This document shows positions 45,899 through 58,541 of a DNA stretch of 64,000 bases, in pieces. The stretch comes from Rhododendron vialii (Eukaryota; Streptophyta; Magnoliopsida; Ericales; Ericaceae), in assembly GCF_030253575.1 (NCBI RefSeq), contig NC_080559.1, positions 8,274,501 to 8,338,500 on the forward strand, written 5' to 3'. The notes beneath the pieces are model-generated. The model saw nothing but the letters and a program-made list of their open reading frames with translations, was not told where the DNA came from and searched no databases. Position numbers and translations under genes: made by a program. Position 1 is the stretch's first letter. Each line of letters opens with the position of its first letter.

Positions 45899-46506
45899 CA
45901 AGTGAGAGTCTTCGGCAACGAGCTACTGTTGATCTGGTTTCAAAGCAGTCAACAACGATGTGGGTTTCAACCTTCTCACCGACGACATCGGCTCGTGGAG
46001 GAGGCGAAGCGGCACCCCGATCATACTGGCAATCATCTTCATTGGTTATCTCTCTTTTGTTTGCAGGTCTGATACATATATACATATATATTTGGAGGTA
46101 GGAGAGAGGAGGAGGACGCCCATGGCAGAAAGGAGGAGGAGACGGAGTCGATGGTGGACCAGACGTCTTCGATCTTCTTCTTTTCCGATTTGAAAAATCA
46201 AAAAAATAATTTTTTAATAGATGATCGGTAAATTGGATAGTATTGGTGTAGTATTGACAATAATGGATAGCAAAATGTGCACTGTTCAACTTTCTGTTGG
46301 AGGGCAGTATTTTTAGTTGTTCTGCTGTTTTTTTCCTTCTTTCTTCTGGTTTGATCAAGTAAGTGTATAATCTTACTATGGTCGAACCGCTCGATGTATC
46401 TCTTTGAATTGTTATAAAAGTTTCGTTTGCCGAACAAAACAAAAAAGAAGTGCACTGTTCACTAGCAACTTTTGCAAAAATTTACCTAGTGTTGGTGTAC
46501 ATGCTC
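45683..46506. mobile_element. PIF/Harbinger-like MITE, intact U3 copy
   Basis: 824 bp. GAGCATGTACAC and its complement GTGTACATGCTC lie at the ends, between TTA trinucleotides (45680-45682 and 46507-46509). It contains a CT tract (about 45855-45892). It is the uninterrupted sister of the element split by copia in U1. No transposase. Confidence 0.85.
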
Positions 46507-47112
46507 TTAATATCATAATATTTTTAGCACTCTTGCTTTTAGCATTTTTAACACTTTTGAGAAACTACCCCTAATCCTGAAAACGAGATGTCAAAAATTT
46601 TCAAATATAGTCACAAGGGGTTAGCCTTGTTGTCTTGGACCGGAACTCACAGGTTAATTTGCTTCCACCTAAAGTTAGGTTTAATTTTTCTAATCAGCAA
46701 CTCTTATCGCTATCACAATTCTATGTGCATGCGTAAGCATGAAAAAAGACTGTGGAATGGATCATATAGATTAGTTTAAAATTCGTGCAAGTTGGTCCAA
46801 GACACCTTATATAACCACCAAAACAAATTCAATTATTATGTTCTGTTTTGAAAGCATTATGAGATGATTGTGCACTAGTTGGAATTTGATCTAATCTACA
46901 AGCTCAACTCACCACCAATGATTGCTCCCCCAAATGGGAAGAAAACAACAAAAAGTTGCTCATAATCATGTTGTACTTGGTCAACCATTCGTCAATGTAC
47001 CATGTGGATCTCATGCTATAATTTGGTATTTACATATTAAAGGTCTTAAACAATCAATATATAGATTGGACTTTAACCCACCAGTAATTCTGTTAATCTA
47101 ATACTATATGAG

Positions 47113-47212
47113 GAGTGCTAGGGACAAAAAAAATAAGCAAAGAATTGACCCTTAAAATGTACATGAACGGCTCAGATGTACTGCACACTGAATCTGAGCC
47201 GTTCATGTAGAT
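47113..47212. repeat. Stem-loop MITE with inverted loop, U4 copy
   Basis: Left arm about 47139-47170, loop 47171-47198, right arm cut off at about 47209. The loop reads ctcagatgtactgcacactg…, the reverse complement of the U2 loop apart from two bases. Confidence 0.75.
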
Positions 47213-47537
47213 CCAAAAAAAGAAAAGCACACTGGGGAGTAGTATTAGTCTAAGATGCATGCATTTTAAAAATATGGCAAAGTTGTTGGATTTATTCAAA
47301 CGACGTCTTATTGACCCGAATACATAAAGTTTCAGAAAAAATATACATGCACGGGAATAAGGGTAATACCAAAATGATTTTTATTAATGTTAGATTTTTT
47401 AGTGCCTAAAAGACTTATACCATGGACAGGGTATAAGGCTCTTATGCACTAAAATTTTAACATTAACAAAAATAATTTTGGTATTATCAGTTTTCCTTGA
47501 AGAATTAGGATTTCAAAACTTATCTGTTCTCTCATGT

Positions 47538-47558
47538 CCCCCCCCCCCCCCCCCCCCG
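47538..47558. repeat. C homopolymer, U4
   Basis: A run of about 20 C replaces the mixed tccctccacccccaggctct of U2 at the same point. Such long runs are prone to sequencing or assembly error. Confidence 0.7.
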
Positions 47559-49172
47559 GGGATACCGATTGATGATTTGTACATGTAAGAGTAATTTTTA
47601 TTTTGAACGGCAAAAGAAAGTTTTATTAATCTTTGAAGATTAATTATGTTGCACAATTAACTAACCTATCATCATGCCATACATATTAAGATCATTTGTG
47701 CCGTTCATGCCTTAATATTCAAGCAGAAGTAAAAGCCTACGAAAATACTAGAAATTAATGTCTTCATCTGCTGCCGAAAAATAGAAAGTAAACATATACC
47801 GGCGGCTGAGGGTTGACTTGTAATTTTCACTTTAAAACTTTGGACGTCCCATACTTATTTTTTTTATTGGTCATAACATTCGATATACAAGCATATATCT
47901 ACTGTATTGAACTTTTCATATGGTCAAAATGATCACATCTACTCGTGGCAAGTAGAAGCTCCTTCAATAAAAGTTCTTTTTTTCGGTAAGTTTCCTTTAA
48001 TAAAAGTTGAGTACGTACTTGAGGAAGAGTACCCCTACGGCCCTACTCATATTTGACGAGGCTCTTCATTCTCTCTGTGAGCTTGTGCGCAACTCGACAA
48101 ATTTTGAGATTTCGAAGTTAACCAATTACCAGACAAAACCTCTAGTGGCTCTAAGATTTGAAGTGTCTAGCTTCCGTGAGATCTAATCATATAATATATC
48201 TTGTAAAGAACAAACATTTATTACTTTCTCATGACGTACTACTTGATCACCAAGCCACTCAAGCATTAGCGAACACTCATAAATTGTCATAAGTGTGTTA
48301 CGAAAGTTCAAAATTGCCAAACAGATTGGTCTGACTGTTTTTGCTTGAAATACTAGTAGTTGTCACTCCAGTGGCTGTTGGTGGTGTCGGCGTCAACCTT
48401 CCAGGGAATACATAAATGCATGTACTACTACTACTTCTACTATTCTTTATGCATAATAATGAATATGAAGGGAAGCAACTGTGTATGGACCCAAGGGGGG
48501 CCACGGCTAGCTCACCCTTTTTTCTTTAATAACCAATCTATCTTGTACAAGAAAATCTTTTTTACGGAGTTTTCTGTGAAAAAATGTTTACGAAGTACCA
48601 TCGCGCGCGTCCAAAATTAATTGGTGAACTCTTTTCTGAAAAAATTTGTTTAAAATTCGGACAGTTGATCGCCGAAACTGATGGTTGTGATTTGGTGCCT
48701 CCTTGATTTGCTTATCCAGGACTTCTCCGCGAATAAACTTCTCTCGTATATACGTATATATGTAGTGTATATCAGTACATAGTAATAATTTAAAGTAAAC
48801 AGCCATCAGCATCAAGTGGCCGGCCCCTGTGCCTCCTGGCATAAGCACTTACGCAAGTCATTGGCCGACATTTGGAGGTGGACGGACAACTAGGTCTATT
48901 TTATTTGTGCTCGATCGGGGCGGATAGAAGAGGGTGCCGGCACCTCCACAATTCTCATGAGTCATACCATTTTAAAGATTGATTTAGACAAGTTTTATGA
49001 GGTTGGCCCAGCCCACTATATCCCCTGTGGAATCAAATTATTAAAATTCTTATATGTATGTTGCAAAACTTTCCTAAAATTTCAAGTTATTAAACACAAA
49101 AATAAAACCAACTGGGATTAGTTGAATTGGTCAGGGATTAGTTGAATTGGTCAGGACTTTTACATCTTAATA

Positions 49173-49400
49173 CTCCCTCCATCCATGTTTGTTAGTCCCT
49201 TTTGGGAGTATGTCATTTTCAATTGTTTATATCTTTCAGTACTTTAAAAAAATATACAATATGAATCTTGTTTGATAGATCGTAACTAGTTTTATTGTTC
49301 TATATTTTCAAATTTATAAAAATATTATAAATTAGAAGATAAAATAATTTTAAAATGGCACAAATTTCTGTAATGGACCAAGAAAGGTGGACGGAGGTAG
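49173..49400. mobile_element. Stowaway MITE within SINE head, U4 copy
   Basis: Same ends and TA flanks as 20370-20599. Just upstream, gggattagttgaattggtca is duplicated in tandem (49114-49155). Confidence 0.85.
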
Positions 49401-50826
49401 TAGGATATTAGGAGTTCGAGTCTTCCCACATGTAAATGAGTGTTCTTCCGTTGGATTATTTTCCTCCCTAATGGGGGCTCTAAGTTGGGGTGGGTTCATA
49501 GTGGTTGAGTAGTTGGGCTTAGTATAATGTCAACTCTCACACAATTAATATAATGTCCCGTAATTTGTACTTCACACACGATGTCATGATCTCTCCAATC
49601 GATTGACAAAAAACAGTGCAGAAATAGAATAAGAAGGTGACATTCTAAATTATACCCATCTTATTTTCAATCAGCGCTCTGATGAAGGATACAGGGAGGA
49701 GGATAATGAGCTAAAAATACATGTGGCCACAAAAAGTGCAAGAAAAGTATGCTCTCGGCTCTCCTATCCTTACTTGTCGCCACAAGCTTAGTCTACTGAG
49801 TCTATTCATGTCAACTCTGCGAATTAAATGGCCTTTCGGGTCTTGGCCTCTGCCCTAGCTGTTGCATTAGTTAGGTGTAAATTGTTGACAAATTTTGCCT
49901 CGATCCAATTAAAAAGTAAACAGTCAACACAATGTCATGTGCATACTTGTCCGCTGAGATAGATCTAGAGATTTTTCTAATTTCCTGAAAACAAATTGTA
50001 TACTTGTGTTTTTTCAAAAAAACCTCGAAATGCATAGAAATAATTCAATTTTGTGAAGGATGAAGTTAAAGGAGAACAACTGGTGGCGGTCTCAACCTCA
50101 AGGACATGAACACTATGCCTCATTGGAGCAATTTCAATGACAAGTCATTTCTCAAGCAAAAGCCATTATTTGGCATGAGGTCTCAAAAAATGACTGGAGA
50201 AGCTATTTCTCTAAGCCAAAACATGAGCTCCAATGATAAGCAATTTCTCAAGCCAAAACAGACTTTGCCATTTATCGAGCCAAATTTGGCAATGAAATAG
50301 TTTAGGCTTGAAAAAAAGGCTCAAACTACATTATATGCTCTTAGATAGTCTAATCGACATATTTACAACTAATTCACTTCAACTATTTTCACAACCATCT
50401 GGTGAGAATTAGGACCCTCAATTTTCATATGAAAGAGATGAGAAAGTGCCGTTGAGATACATGCCCGTTGGCACGATACCTTCGGCTACCACACATAATC
50501 AATCCTACCTCATTCATCCTATCATCTCCCAATAAAAAAACACGTGTTAGAGAGAGAAAATCTAAGAGCTTCTTCATTTTGATATTTGAATTTTGAGTAA
50601 CGCGTGAAGAGAAATAAAAAAAAATGAGAGTAATGATTAAATTTTTTTTTATTAAAAATCGTGAGCCGAAGGAGAATTCAAAATTCCAAATAACAAAATG
50701 AATGGCAAAGGGCCGGGAAGGCAACTTATCACCTTCATCTTACACTTTGCCCACGCGCACACAACGCATGTCTTGACAATGTAAAGTTGGCATCTTTGAG
50801 TAGAGCCTTTCAATCCTCTGAGAAAG

Positions 50827-50838
50827 TCTCTCTCTCTC

Positions 50839-50874
<36 letters not shown>

Positions 50875-50990
50875 CAAAAACAACACATTATTCACGTGTT
50901 CTCTCTCTCCCTCTCCAAAAACAACACATTATTCCCGTGTTTTGACTCTCTCATTTTGAACCTCTCTCTCCCATCTTCCCTATATAAATA
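50827..50990 (+). promoter_or_regulatory. Core promoter of U4 PUB gene
   Basis: Interrupted CT tract 50827-50874, then the duplicated acaacacattattc segment as in U2, and TATAAATA at 50983-50990. B-type leader of about 154 bp. Confidence 0.65.
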
Positions 50991-51144
50991 AGCCAACATT
51001 TCTCTACTCCAACCATCTTCAATCCAATTCATAACTCCCCCAACAACCTTCTTCTCCAATCAACACTCTATCTGTTCTCTTCTTCTCTGATTAAATACCC
51101 ATTTTCATCAACAAATTCATCTTGGTCTTCTTTATTTTCCGCCA

Positions 51145-52386
51145 ATGGGTGAAATTGAAGTCCCTCCATTTTTCCTCTGCCCCATCTCTCTAGAGATGAT
51201 GAAAGACCCCGTGACTATCCCCACCGGTATCACATACGACCGAGAAAGCATCGAAAAATGGTTATTCACCAACAAGAACAAGAATTGTCCAGTAACCAAA
51301 CAAGTCCTCTCCAATCCAGATCTAACCCCGAACCACAATCTCCGCCGTGTGATCCAATCTTGGTGCACCCTCAACGCATCCCACGGCATCGAACGCGTCC
51401 CAACCCCGAAGGCACCCGTCAACAAGTCCCAAATTATCAAGCTACTCAAGGACGCGAAGTCGCCCCAAATGCAAATTAAATGCTTGAAGAGGCTCAGATC
51501 CATCGCTTCCACCAGTGAAACGAACAAACGGTGCATAGAGTCCTCCGGTGGGGTTGACTTCTTAGCTTCCCTTGTCAAGAACAACAACACTAGTACTACT
51601 TCACTAGAAGCATGTGATCACGATGGGCTTGAATTCACAAAACCTAGTGATGAAGCCCTAAGCATACTCTTCTCTCTCCAACTATCCGAATCCGCCCTCA
51701 AATCCCTCAACGCGAAAAACGGCGAATTCATCCAGTCGTTAATCAATGTATTGCAAGTCGGATGCTACGAGTCTCGAGCATATGCCGTGTTACTATTGAA
51801 CTCGATTCTAGAAGTGGAGGAACCTGCGCAACTCGTAGCCTTGAAGCCCGAATTCTTCGTCGGGTTGGTCCAAATCTTGCACGATCAAATCTCTCCCAAG
51901 GCCTCCAAGGCGGCACTGCAGCTGCTAATCAACGTGGGGCCGTGGGGGCGAAACAAGCTGAAAGCAGCGGAAGCGGGCACGGTGAAAGTACTGGTCGATC
52001 TTCTGCTTGATTCTTCGGAGAAGAGGGCATGCGAGATGATCTTAACGGCGTTGGACCAGCTGTGCCAGCGCGCGGATGGGAGGGCTGAGCTATTGAAGCA
52101 CGGGGCCGGGTTAGCAGTCGTGTCGAAAAAGATACTCAGGGTTTCGAAGGTGGGGAGCGAACGGGCCGTGAGGATATTGCTTTCGATATCGAAGTATTCG
52201 GCGAGTCCTACGGTTGTTCAGGAAATGCTGCAGTTGGGTGTGGCGTCGAAGCTGTGTTTGGTGCTTCAAGTGGACAGTGGAAGCAAGGCCAAAGAGAAAG
52301 CAAGGGAGGTACTGAAGTTGCATGCTAGGGCTTGGAAGAATTGTTCTTGTATTCCAATGGGTCTGCTTTCTTCCTATCCATCATGA
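51145..52386 (+). CDS. PUB23-like: U-box E3 ubiquitin ligase, PUB22/PUB23-type (U4)
   Basis: 413 residues, collinear with U2. The U-box is intact (Cys12, Trp39). Differences from U2 include Asn43 instead of His, PTPKAPVNK (Pro to Ala) and FIQSLINV. Cys309 is changed to Arg (CQRADGR, codon CGC at 52069), where the other four copies keep Cys. That residue lies in an ARM-like helix, so it could alter packing or substrate binding; the effect is unknown. Predicted function as for the other copies, from the PUB22/23 family. Confidence 0.95.
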   Translation: MGEIEVPPFFLCPISLEMMKDPVTIPTGITYDRESIEKWLFTNKNKNCPVTKQVLSNPDLTPNHNLRRVIQSWCTLNASHGIERVPTPKAPVNKSQIIKLLKDAKSPQMQIKCLKRLRSIASTSETNKRCIESSGGVDFLASLVKNNNTSTTSLEACDHDGLEFTKPSDEALSILFSLQLSESALKSLNAKNGEFIQSLINVLQVGCYESRAYAVLLLNSILEVEEPAQLVALKPEFFVGLVQILHDQISPKASKAALQLLINVGPWGRNKLKAAEAGTVKVLVDLLLDSSEKRACEMILTALDQLCQRADGRAELLKHGAGLAVVSKKILRVSKVGSERAVRILLSISKYSASPTVVQEMLQLGVASKLCLVLQVDSGSKAKEKAREVLKLHARAWKNCSCIPMGLLSSYPS

Positions 52387-53036
52387 TATTGAGATAGACA
52401 AAAAAATTCACTCCTTTTTCTTCTTTTTTGTTGGGTAAGTAGACAGACAGAAATTTATTTGGGTACATATAAATTGTTTGAGCAATACCTATAATTAGAA
52501 AGTAGGACTGATTAATGATATATGGACAAAGATTAGATTCTATCTCTGATTTCTCTCTCTCTCTGACACACATACACACACAAACAAACAGTACGTACGC
52601 ACAAATTTCCCAGATCTACTCCAGTTCCTGCAACAAGTATGTGCTTGAGCAAAAATGGGAGGGAATGATTGTTGGTTGGTTTTGGATGATCAGCAGAAAT
52701 GGCCACCCATTGGGGTATGATTTTTTTGCCATTTTCGACGAATGGCTTGTGTGCAATTGGACTTGCTCTAATAAAGTAAAGCTCCACAAACAAGTGTTTC
52801 TATGCAGCATGCACGGTTCAGCACTTAGCTAGCTAGACATAAAATACTCCTATAAAATGACACATAAATAACCTACACCAGGTCATGGAGTACTTTAATT
52901 ATAAGCGCGCGGAAGGATCCATACAGAAATAATCAAGGGGGAGTTCCCCAAAATAGCTCAAGGCTGTTTTTTAGGGGAAAAAAACCCACTTTAGTCCTTT
53001 TAATACCTTTAATATCATAGTATTTTTAGCACTTTT

Positions 53037-53655
53037 TTTCGAAGCAAAACAGATTTATTAATCTTAATAAATGATTACAAAGATTAAAATGATTAAGGGC
53101 ACACCGGCATAAAGCAATCCAAGATCTAAAGGAAAGCAAAATGCCAACCGGAAAAAACCCAGAGAAGACCGACATCAAAACACCAGGACTTAACAAGTAG
53201 AAATGAAAATCAAAGCACCAAACCATTAACACCAACCCAAAAAAATCTGGAAAAGCAGTCCAAGCAACCAAAAAAGAAAAACAAACGTACAACGATCCAA
53301 CCAAGGGGCAAAATGAAGGCCAAACCTTGGAATTAAATCTCCAAGGAGAGAGAAACTTCTTTCTCAATATCATCAAGATCCTCCAAGTCATCCTCCTCCT
53401 CTAGGTCATCATGATCTTAATTCGTTTTCTTGCATTTCAAAAAAATTCCTTAACAAGAAATTCCGCCCGCCTCTAGGCTCAATGCCTAACCTATGACCGA
53501 CATCCAGAGTTTTCCAAGCCTCCTTGAACAGAAGTGAAGAAGAAAGACCATTCTTTTTCCTAAGGATTTGGTTATCGATTTTACCACCAATATCTGCGAT
53601 ATGTTTTTTTTTTATAATCTTCCTCTTCGATCTTCTCACTCTCCTTTCCAATTTA
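53037..53655 (-). mobile_element. Reverse-strand LINE-type insertion, 5'-truncated
   Basis: 619 bp between two copies of the 18 bp repeat AGTATTTTTAGCACTTTT (53019-53036 and 53656-53673). The T-run at its left edge is the poly(A) side on the reverse strand. The 3' UTR reads like the tails at 24307 and 27343. A reverse-strand frame (53409 to about 53655) gives a basic then acidic peptide of unknown family, possibly a transduced or ORF1-type segment. Confidence 0.78.
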
Positions 53656-55458
53656 AGTATTTTTAGCACTTTTACTTTTAACATTTTTAACACTTCTGAA
53701 AAACTACCCCTAAGCCTTAAAACAAGTGGTCAAAAAATTTCAAATATAACCCCAAGATGAGGTTAGCCTTGTTGTCTTAGCCTAGAACTCAAAGGTTTGC
53801 TCGATCTCATTTAAAGTTGGGTTCAATTTATCTGACCAGCAACTTTTGTGGCCACTACAATTCCATACGCATGCGTAAGCGTGTAAAAAAACTATAGGAG
53901 GTGTCATAGAGATTAGTTCGAAATTCATGCAAGTTGGCTTTGGACACCTTATATAACCACAAAAACAAATTCAATGATTATGCTCTGTTTTGAAGGCATT
54001 AGGAGATGATTGTGCACTAGTTGGAATTTGATCTAATCTACAAGCTCAACTCAACACCAATGATTACTCCCCCAAATGGGAAGAAAACAACAAAAAGTTG
54101 CTCATAATCATGTTGTACTTGGTCAACCATCATTCGTCAATGTACCATGTGGATCTCATGCTATAATTTGGTATTTTTATTAAAGGTCTTAAACAATCAA
54201 TATATAGCAATGACTTTAACCCACCAGTAATTCTGTTGATCTAATATATTAGTGTGATGGAATCTCGAATATTATAATACTCCAACTTTGAAGAAAACTG
54301 TTCAAGATTTGTGATGGAAATAAGGGAAGTAGAACCACAAAAAAGCCACTGGGGACTAGTATTGGTCTAAGTTGCATGCATTTTAAAAATATGGCAAAGT
54401 TGTTGGAGAAGATTAATTATGTTGCACAATTAACTAACCTATCATCATGCCATACATATCAAGATCATTTGTGCCGTTCATGCCTTAATATTCAAGCAGA
54501 AGTAAAAGCCTACGAAAATACTAGAAAGTAATGTCTTCATCTGCTGTCGAAAAATAGAAAGTAAACATATACCACCGTCATATGTGTGTTACGAAAGTTC
54601 AAAATTGCCAAACAGATTGGTCTGACTGTTTTTGCTTGAAATACTAGTAGTTGTCACTCCAGTGGCTGTTGGTGGTGGCGGCGTCAACCTTCCAGGGAAT
54701 ACATAAATGCATGTACTACTACTACTACTTCTACTATTCTTTATGCATAATAATGAATATGAAGGGAAGCAACTGTGTATGGACCCAAGGGGGGCCACGG
54801 CTAGCTCACCCTTATTTCTTTATTAACCAATCTATCTTGTACGAGAGAATCTTTTTTACGGAGTTTTCTGTAAAATAAAATTACGAAGTACCATCGCGCG
54901 CATCCAAAATTTATTGGTGAACTCTTCCCTGAGAAAATTTGTTTAAAATCCGAACAGTTGATCGCCAAAAGATGGTTGTGATTTGGTGTCTCCGTGATTT
55001 GCTTATCCACGGCTTCTCCGTGAATAAACTTCTCTCATCTTGTACATATGTAGTGTATTTCAGTACATATAATTTAAAGTAAACAGCCAGCAGCATCAAG
55101 TGGCCGGCCCCTGTCGACCATTCCCTCTCCCGTCTCCTGGCATAAGCACTTACGTAAGTCATTGGCCGACATTTGATGGTGGACGGTCAACTTGGTCCAT
55201 TTTATTTGTGCTCGATTGGGGCGGATAGAAGAGGGTGCCGGCGTCTCCACAACTCTAAATATTCTCATGAATCATACTATTTTAAAGATTGATTTAGACA
55301 AGTTTTATGAGGTTGGCGCAGCCCGCTAAATCCCCTGTGGAATCAAATTATTAAAATTTCTATATGTATGTTGCAAAGCTCTCCTAAAATTTCAATTAAA
55401 CGCAAAAATAAAATCAATTGGAATTAGCTGAGTTGATCAGGACTTTTACATCTTAATA

Positions 55459-55691
55459 CTCCCTCCGTCCATATTTGTTAGTCATTTTGGGGAGTCTGTG
55501 TCATTTTCAATTGTTTATTTCTTTCAATCTGTACTCCAAAAAATATGCAATATTAATTTTGTTTGATAGATTGTAACTAGTTTTATTATTCTATGTTTTT
55601 AAATTTATGAAAAATATTATAAATTGGAAGATAAAATAATTTTAAAATGGCACGAATTTCTGTAATGGACGAACAAAAGCGGAAAGGGTAG
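55459..55691. mobile_element. Stowaway MITE within SINE head, U5 copy
   Basis: CTCCCTCCGTCCATATTTGT at the left; the right end has decayed to gcggaaagggtag. Same site as in U2 and U4. Confidence 0.75.
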
Positions 55692-56035
55692 TAGGATATT
55701 AGGAGTTCGAGTCTTCCCACATATATGTGAGTGTTCTTCCGTTGGGATTATTTTCCTACCTAGTGGGGGCTCTTAGTTGGGGTGGGTTCATAGTGGTTGA
55801 GTAGTTGGGCATAGTATATTGTCAACTCTCACACAATTAATATAGTGTCCCGTAATTTGTACTCCATACACGATGTCATGATCTCTCCAATCGATTGACA
55901 AAAAACAATGCAAAAATAGAACAAGAAGGTGACAATTATACCCATCTTATTTTCTCTAAGTGCTCCGATGAAGGATGCTGCTAGAAGGAGGACAATGAGC
56001 TACAAATACATATGGCCACAAAAAGTGCAAGAAAA

Positions 56036-57145
56036 CACTACAAGAAAAATCACATTGGGTGACGAATGAAAATCGTCACAAATTGCTTGTTTTTTGTCAC
56101 AAATAATATAGGTGACGAAAAAAAATTTGTCGACTAAAGGTTGTCGAGGATTCCTACCTGGTGACGAAATCTATTTTTCGTCACCTATAGTGTCTTTTGA
56201 TGACAAAATACTTCGTCATCAAAAAGTGAATAATTTGTGACGAAATTTTTTTCCTCGCTTATTATGCTTTTTGATGACAAAATTTTTTGTCATAAATTAT
56301 TCCTTTTGGCGACGAAAAAATTCGTCACTGATGAGTCTCATCGGTGACGAAAATTTTCGTTGCAAAAGACGTTTTCATATGAGAAAAAAATCCTTCTTTC
56401 TTGCTCCTCCTAGGTTTCAAACCCAAGTCTCCTGAGTTTTTCACGCAAGCTCTAACCAACTGCACCACACACACTTTTCAGTAAATATTTGAAATATCTA
56501 ATATATAACATATATGTTTAACATTAAAATATATTTTGAATGCAATTTTGAACCTTTAAACATTAAAATTAGTAATTTTGATAAACATGAAAGTTGTAGG
56601 CAATTGAGTTATTGTTCAAACACAATTTGAATTATCTCAATCGGAGTTTTTAGTAAAAAGTTATGTCTGAAATACATTTAGTGACAAAGCGCAATTAATA
56701 AATTTCGTCACGAAAGTTACCCATTTGATGACGAAATATATTTTTCGTCCCTGAAAGCGTTAAAATGGTGACGAAAAAAATATTTCGTCACCAAAGTTAA
56801 GCATTTGGTGACGAAAAAAATATTTCGTTACTAAATTGGTCTCATTTAGCGACGAAATATATATTTTGTCACCAAATGATTATCTTTGGCGACAAAAAAT
56901 AATTTCGTCACCTTTTTTAAGCTTTTGGTGACGAAAAATGTATTTCGTCGCCAAATGGATACTTTTGGTGACGAAAATATTTTTTTTGTCGCTAAACAGG
57001 TATAATTGGTGACAAAATTATTTCGTTACGGAAGTTGTCAAAACGGTGACGAATTTATTTTTTCGTCGCCAAATATACTCATTTAGTGACAAAATTAAAT
57101 TTCGTCGCCACTTTTTCGTCACCAATTTTCATTTTTCTTGTAGTG
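56036..57145. mobile_element. Non-autonomous CACTA (En/Spm) element, U5-specific
   Basis: 1110 bp with perfect 15 bp inverted ends CACTACAAGAAAAAT and a 3 bp duplication AAA (56033-56035 and 57146-57148). U2 and U4 show the empty site (gtgcaagAAAAgtatgc). Dozens of GTGACGAAA / TTTCGTCAC motifs line both sides, the kind of subterminal repeat bound by CACTA transposases. A short non-repetitive middle (about 56380-56690) has no transposase. Complete and structurally clean. Confidence 0.95.
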
Positions 57146-57729
57146 AAAGTATGCTCTCGGCTCTCCTATCCTTATTTGTCGCCACAAGCTTGGCCTATTG
57201 AGTCTATTCATGTCAACTCTGCAAATTAAATGGCCTTTCGGGTCTTGGCCTCTGCTCTAGCTTTTGCATTAGTACGGTGTAAATAGTTGACAAAATTTAG
57301 CCTCGATCCAATTAAAGATCGAGTAAACAGTCAACAGAATGTCATGTGCATACTTGTCCGCTGAGATAGATCTAGAGATTTTTCTAATTTCCTGAAAACA
57401 AATTGTATATGTGTGTTTTTTCAAAAGAAAAAAAAAACTCAAAATGCATAGAAATAATTCAATTTTGTGAAGGATGAAGCTAAAGGAGAACAACTGGTGG
57501 CGGTCTCGACCTCAAGGACATGAACGCCATGCCTCATTAGAGCAATTCCAATGATATGTCATTTCTGAAGCCAAAGCCATTATTTGGCATGAGGTCTCGA
57601 AAAATGAGCTCCAATGATAAGCTATTTCTCAAGTCAAAAAAGACTGCGATTTATCAAGCAAAATTTGGCAAAGAAATAGTTTTGGCTTGAAAAAAAGGCT
57701 CAAACTACATGAGATGCCCTTAGATTGTC

Positions 57730-58290
57730 TAATCGACATATTTACAACTAATTCACTTCAACTATTTTTACAACCATCTAACTAATTTGTAAACCGTTTT
57801 CGCATTGTAGTCACACTAGTTTCCTAAATTGTACTGGGGATAAATGCTCAGATGTATGAAGCAATAATGCAAATTAGTGACAACAGAGATGAAAGGAAAC
57901 GATGTAATAGACACTCAATCTGTTAAGATGTGTATGATATTAATTCATTCATCGAGTCCATAACATTTTGCATGAAAATTCAAAATGAGTCTTGAATTGA
58001 TAACTTCTGTGTTACAATTCATAATATTTGGACATATGTTCACAACGTTAATTCTTGAACAATAACACTTTGGTGATCATCTTTGAGTACAATATTTTCG
58101 GTGCCATGTGATGTGTCACCAATGTATTAGTGAAATATACTTCAATATTTGTCATGTTGTGATGCCGTCTTCCATGTGTTCCCTTTAGTCTTCGTAATTT
58201 TCATTTCAAAGATTAATGAAATCTTCTTTTGCCCTAGAGAAGAAAAAATCTGTGAGAAATCTTCATTTCTAAATGTTGTTAGTTGTCTTC
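57730..58290. other. U5 upstream region, no gene seen
   Basis: It differs from the U2/U4 promoter-distal sequence. A short LINE-tail-like stretch (ccctttagtcttcgtaatttt, aaagattaatgaaatcttctttt) lies at 58185-58240. Confidence 0.5.
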
Positions 58291-58431
58291 AAATATTGTA
58301 GAGAGAGAAAGTCAAAGGGCCGGGAAGGCAACTTAAAACCTTCATCTTACACTTTGCCCACACGCACACCAACTCATGTCTTGACAATTTAAAGTTGGCA
58401 TCCTTGAGTTGAGCCTTTCAATCCTTTGAGA

Positions 58432-58434
<3 letters not shown>

Positions 58435-58470
<36 letters not shown>

Positions 58471-58541
58471 AAAACAACACATTATCCCCGTGTTTTGACT
58501 TTCTCATTTTGAACCTCTCTCTCCCATCTTCCAAATAAATA
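58435..58541 (+). promoter_or_regulatory. Core promoter of U5 PUB gene, TATA changed
   Basis: CT tract 58435-58468. At the TATA position the sequence is CAAATAAATA (58532-58541), where the other copies read tATATAAATA. The duplicated acaacacattatt segment of U2/U4 is single here. Confidence 0.6.

Larger units (their letters stand above)
35770..46506 (+). repeat. Segmental-duplication unit U3 (A-type)
   Basis: Matches U1 from its first base. It retains a 2.4 kb block (about 39135-41555) lost from U1 and lacks U1's hAT MITE, Harbinger-like element, chloroplast insertion and copia element. It therefore serves as the empty-site reference for them. Confidence 0.9.
46507..53036 (+). repeat. Segmental-duplication unit U4 (B-type)
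   Basis: Aligns end to end with U2 apart from small changes. It lacks the U2 Stowaway and LINE-derived insert. It ends at a complete LINE tail insertion that separates it from U5. Confidence 0.9.

Noticed and set aside
53026-53391. 121-residue reverse-strand membrane-like protein
   Set aside because: It lies in the 3' UTR-like tail of a LINE insertion; hydrophobic composition comes from T-rich sequence.
56036-57145. CRISPR-like array of GTGACGAAA repeats
   Set aside because: Repeats are short, in both orientations and irregularly spaced, inside perfect CACTA ends in plant DNA.
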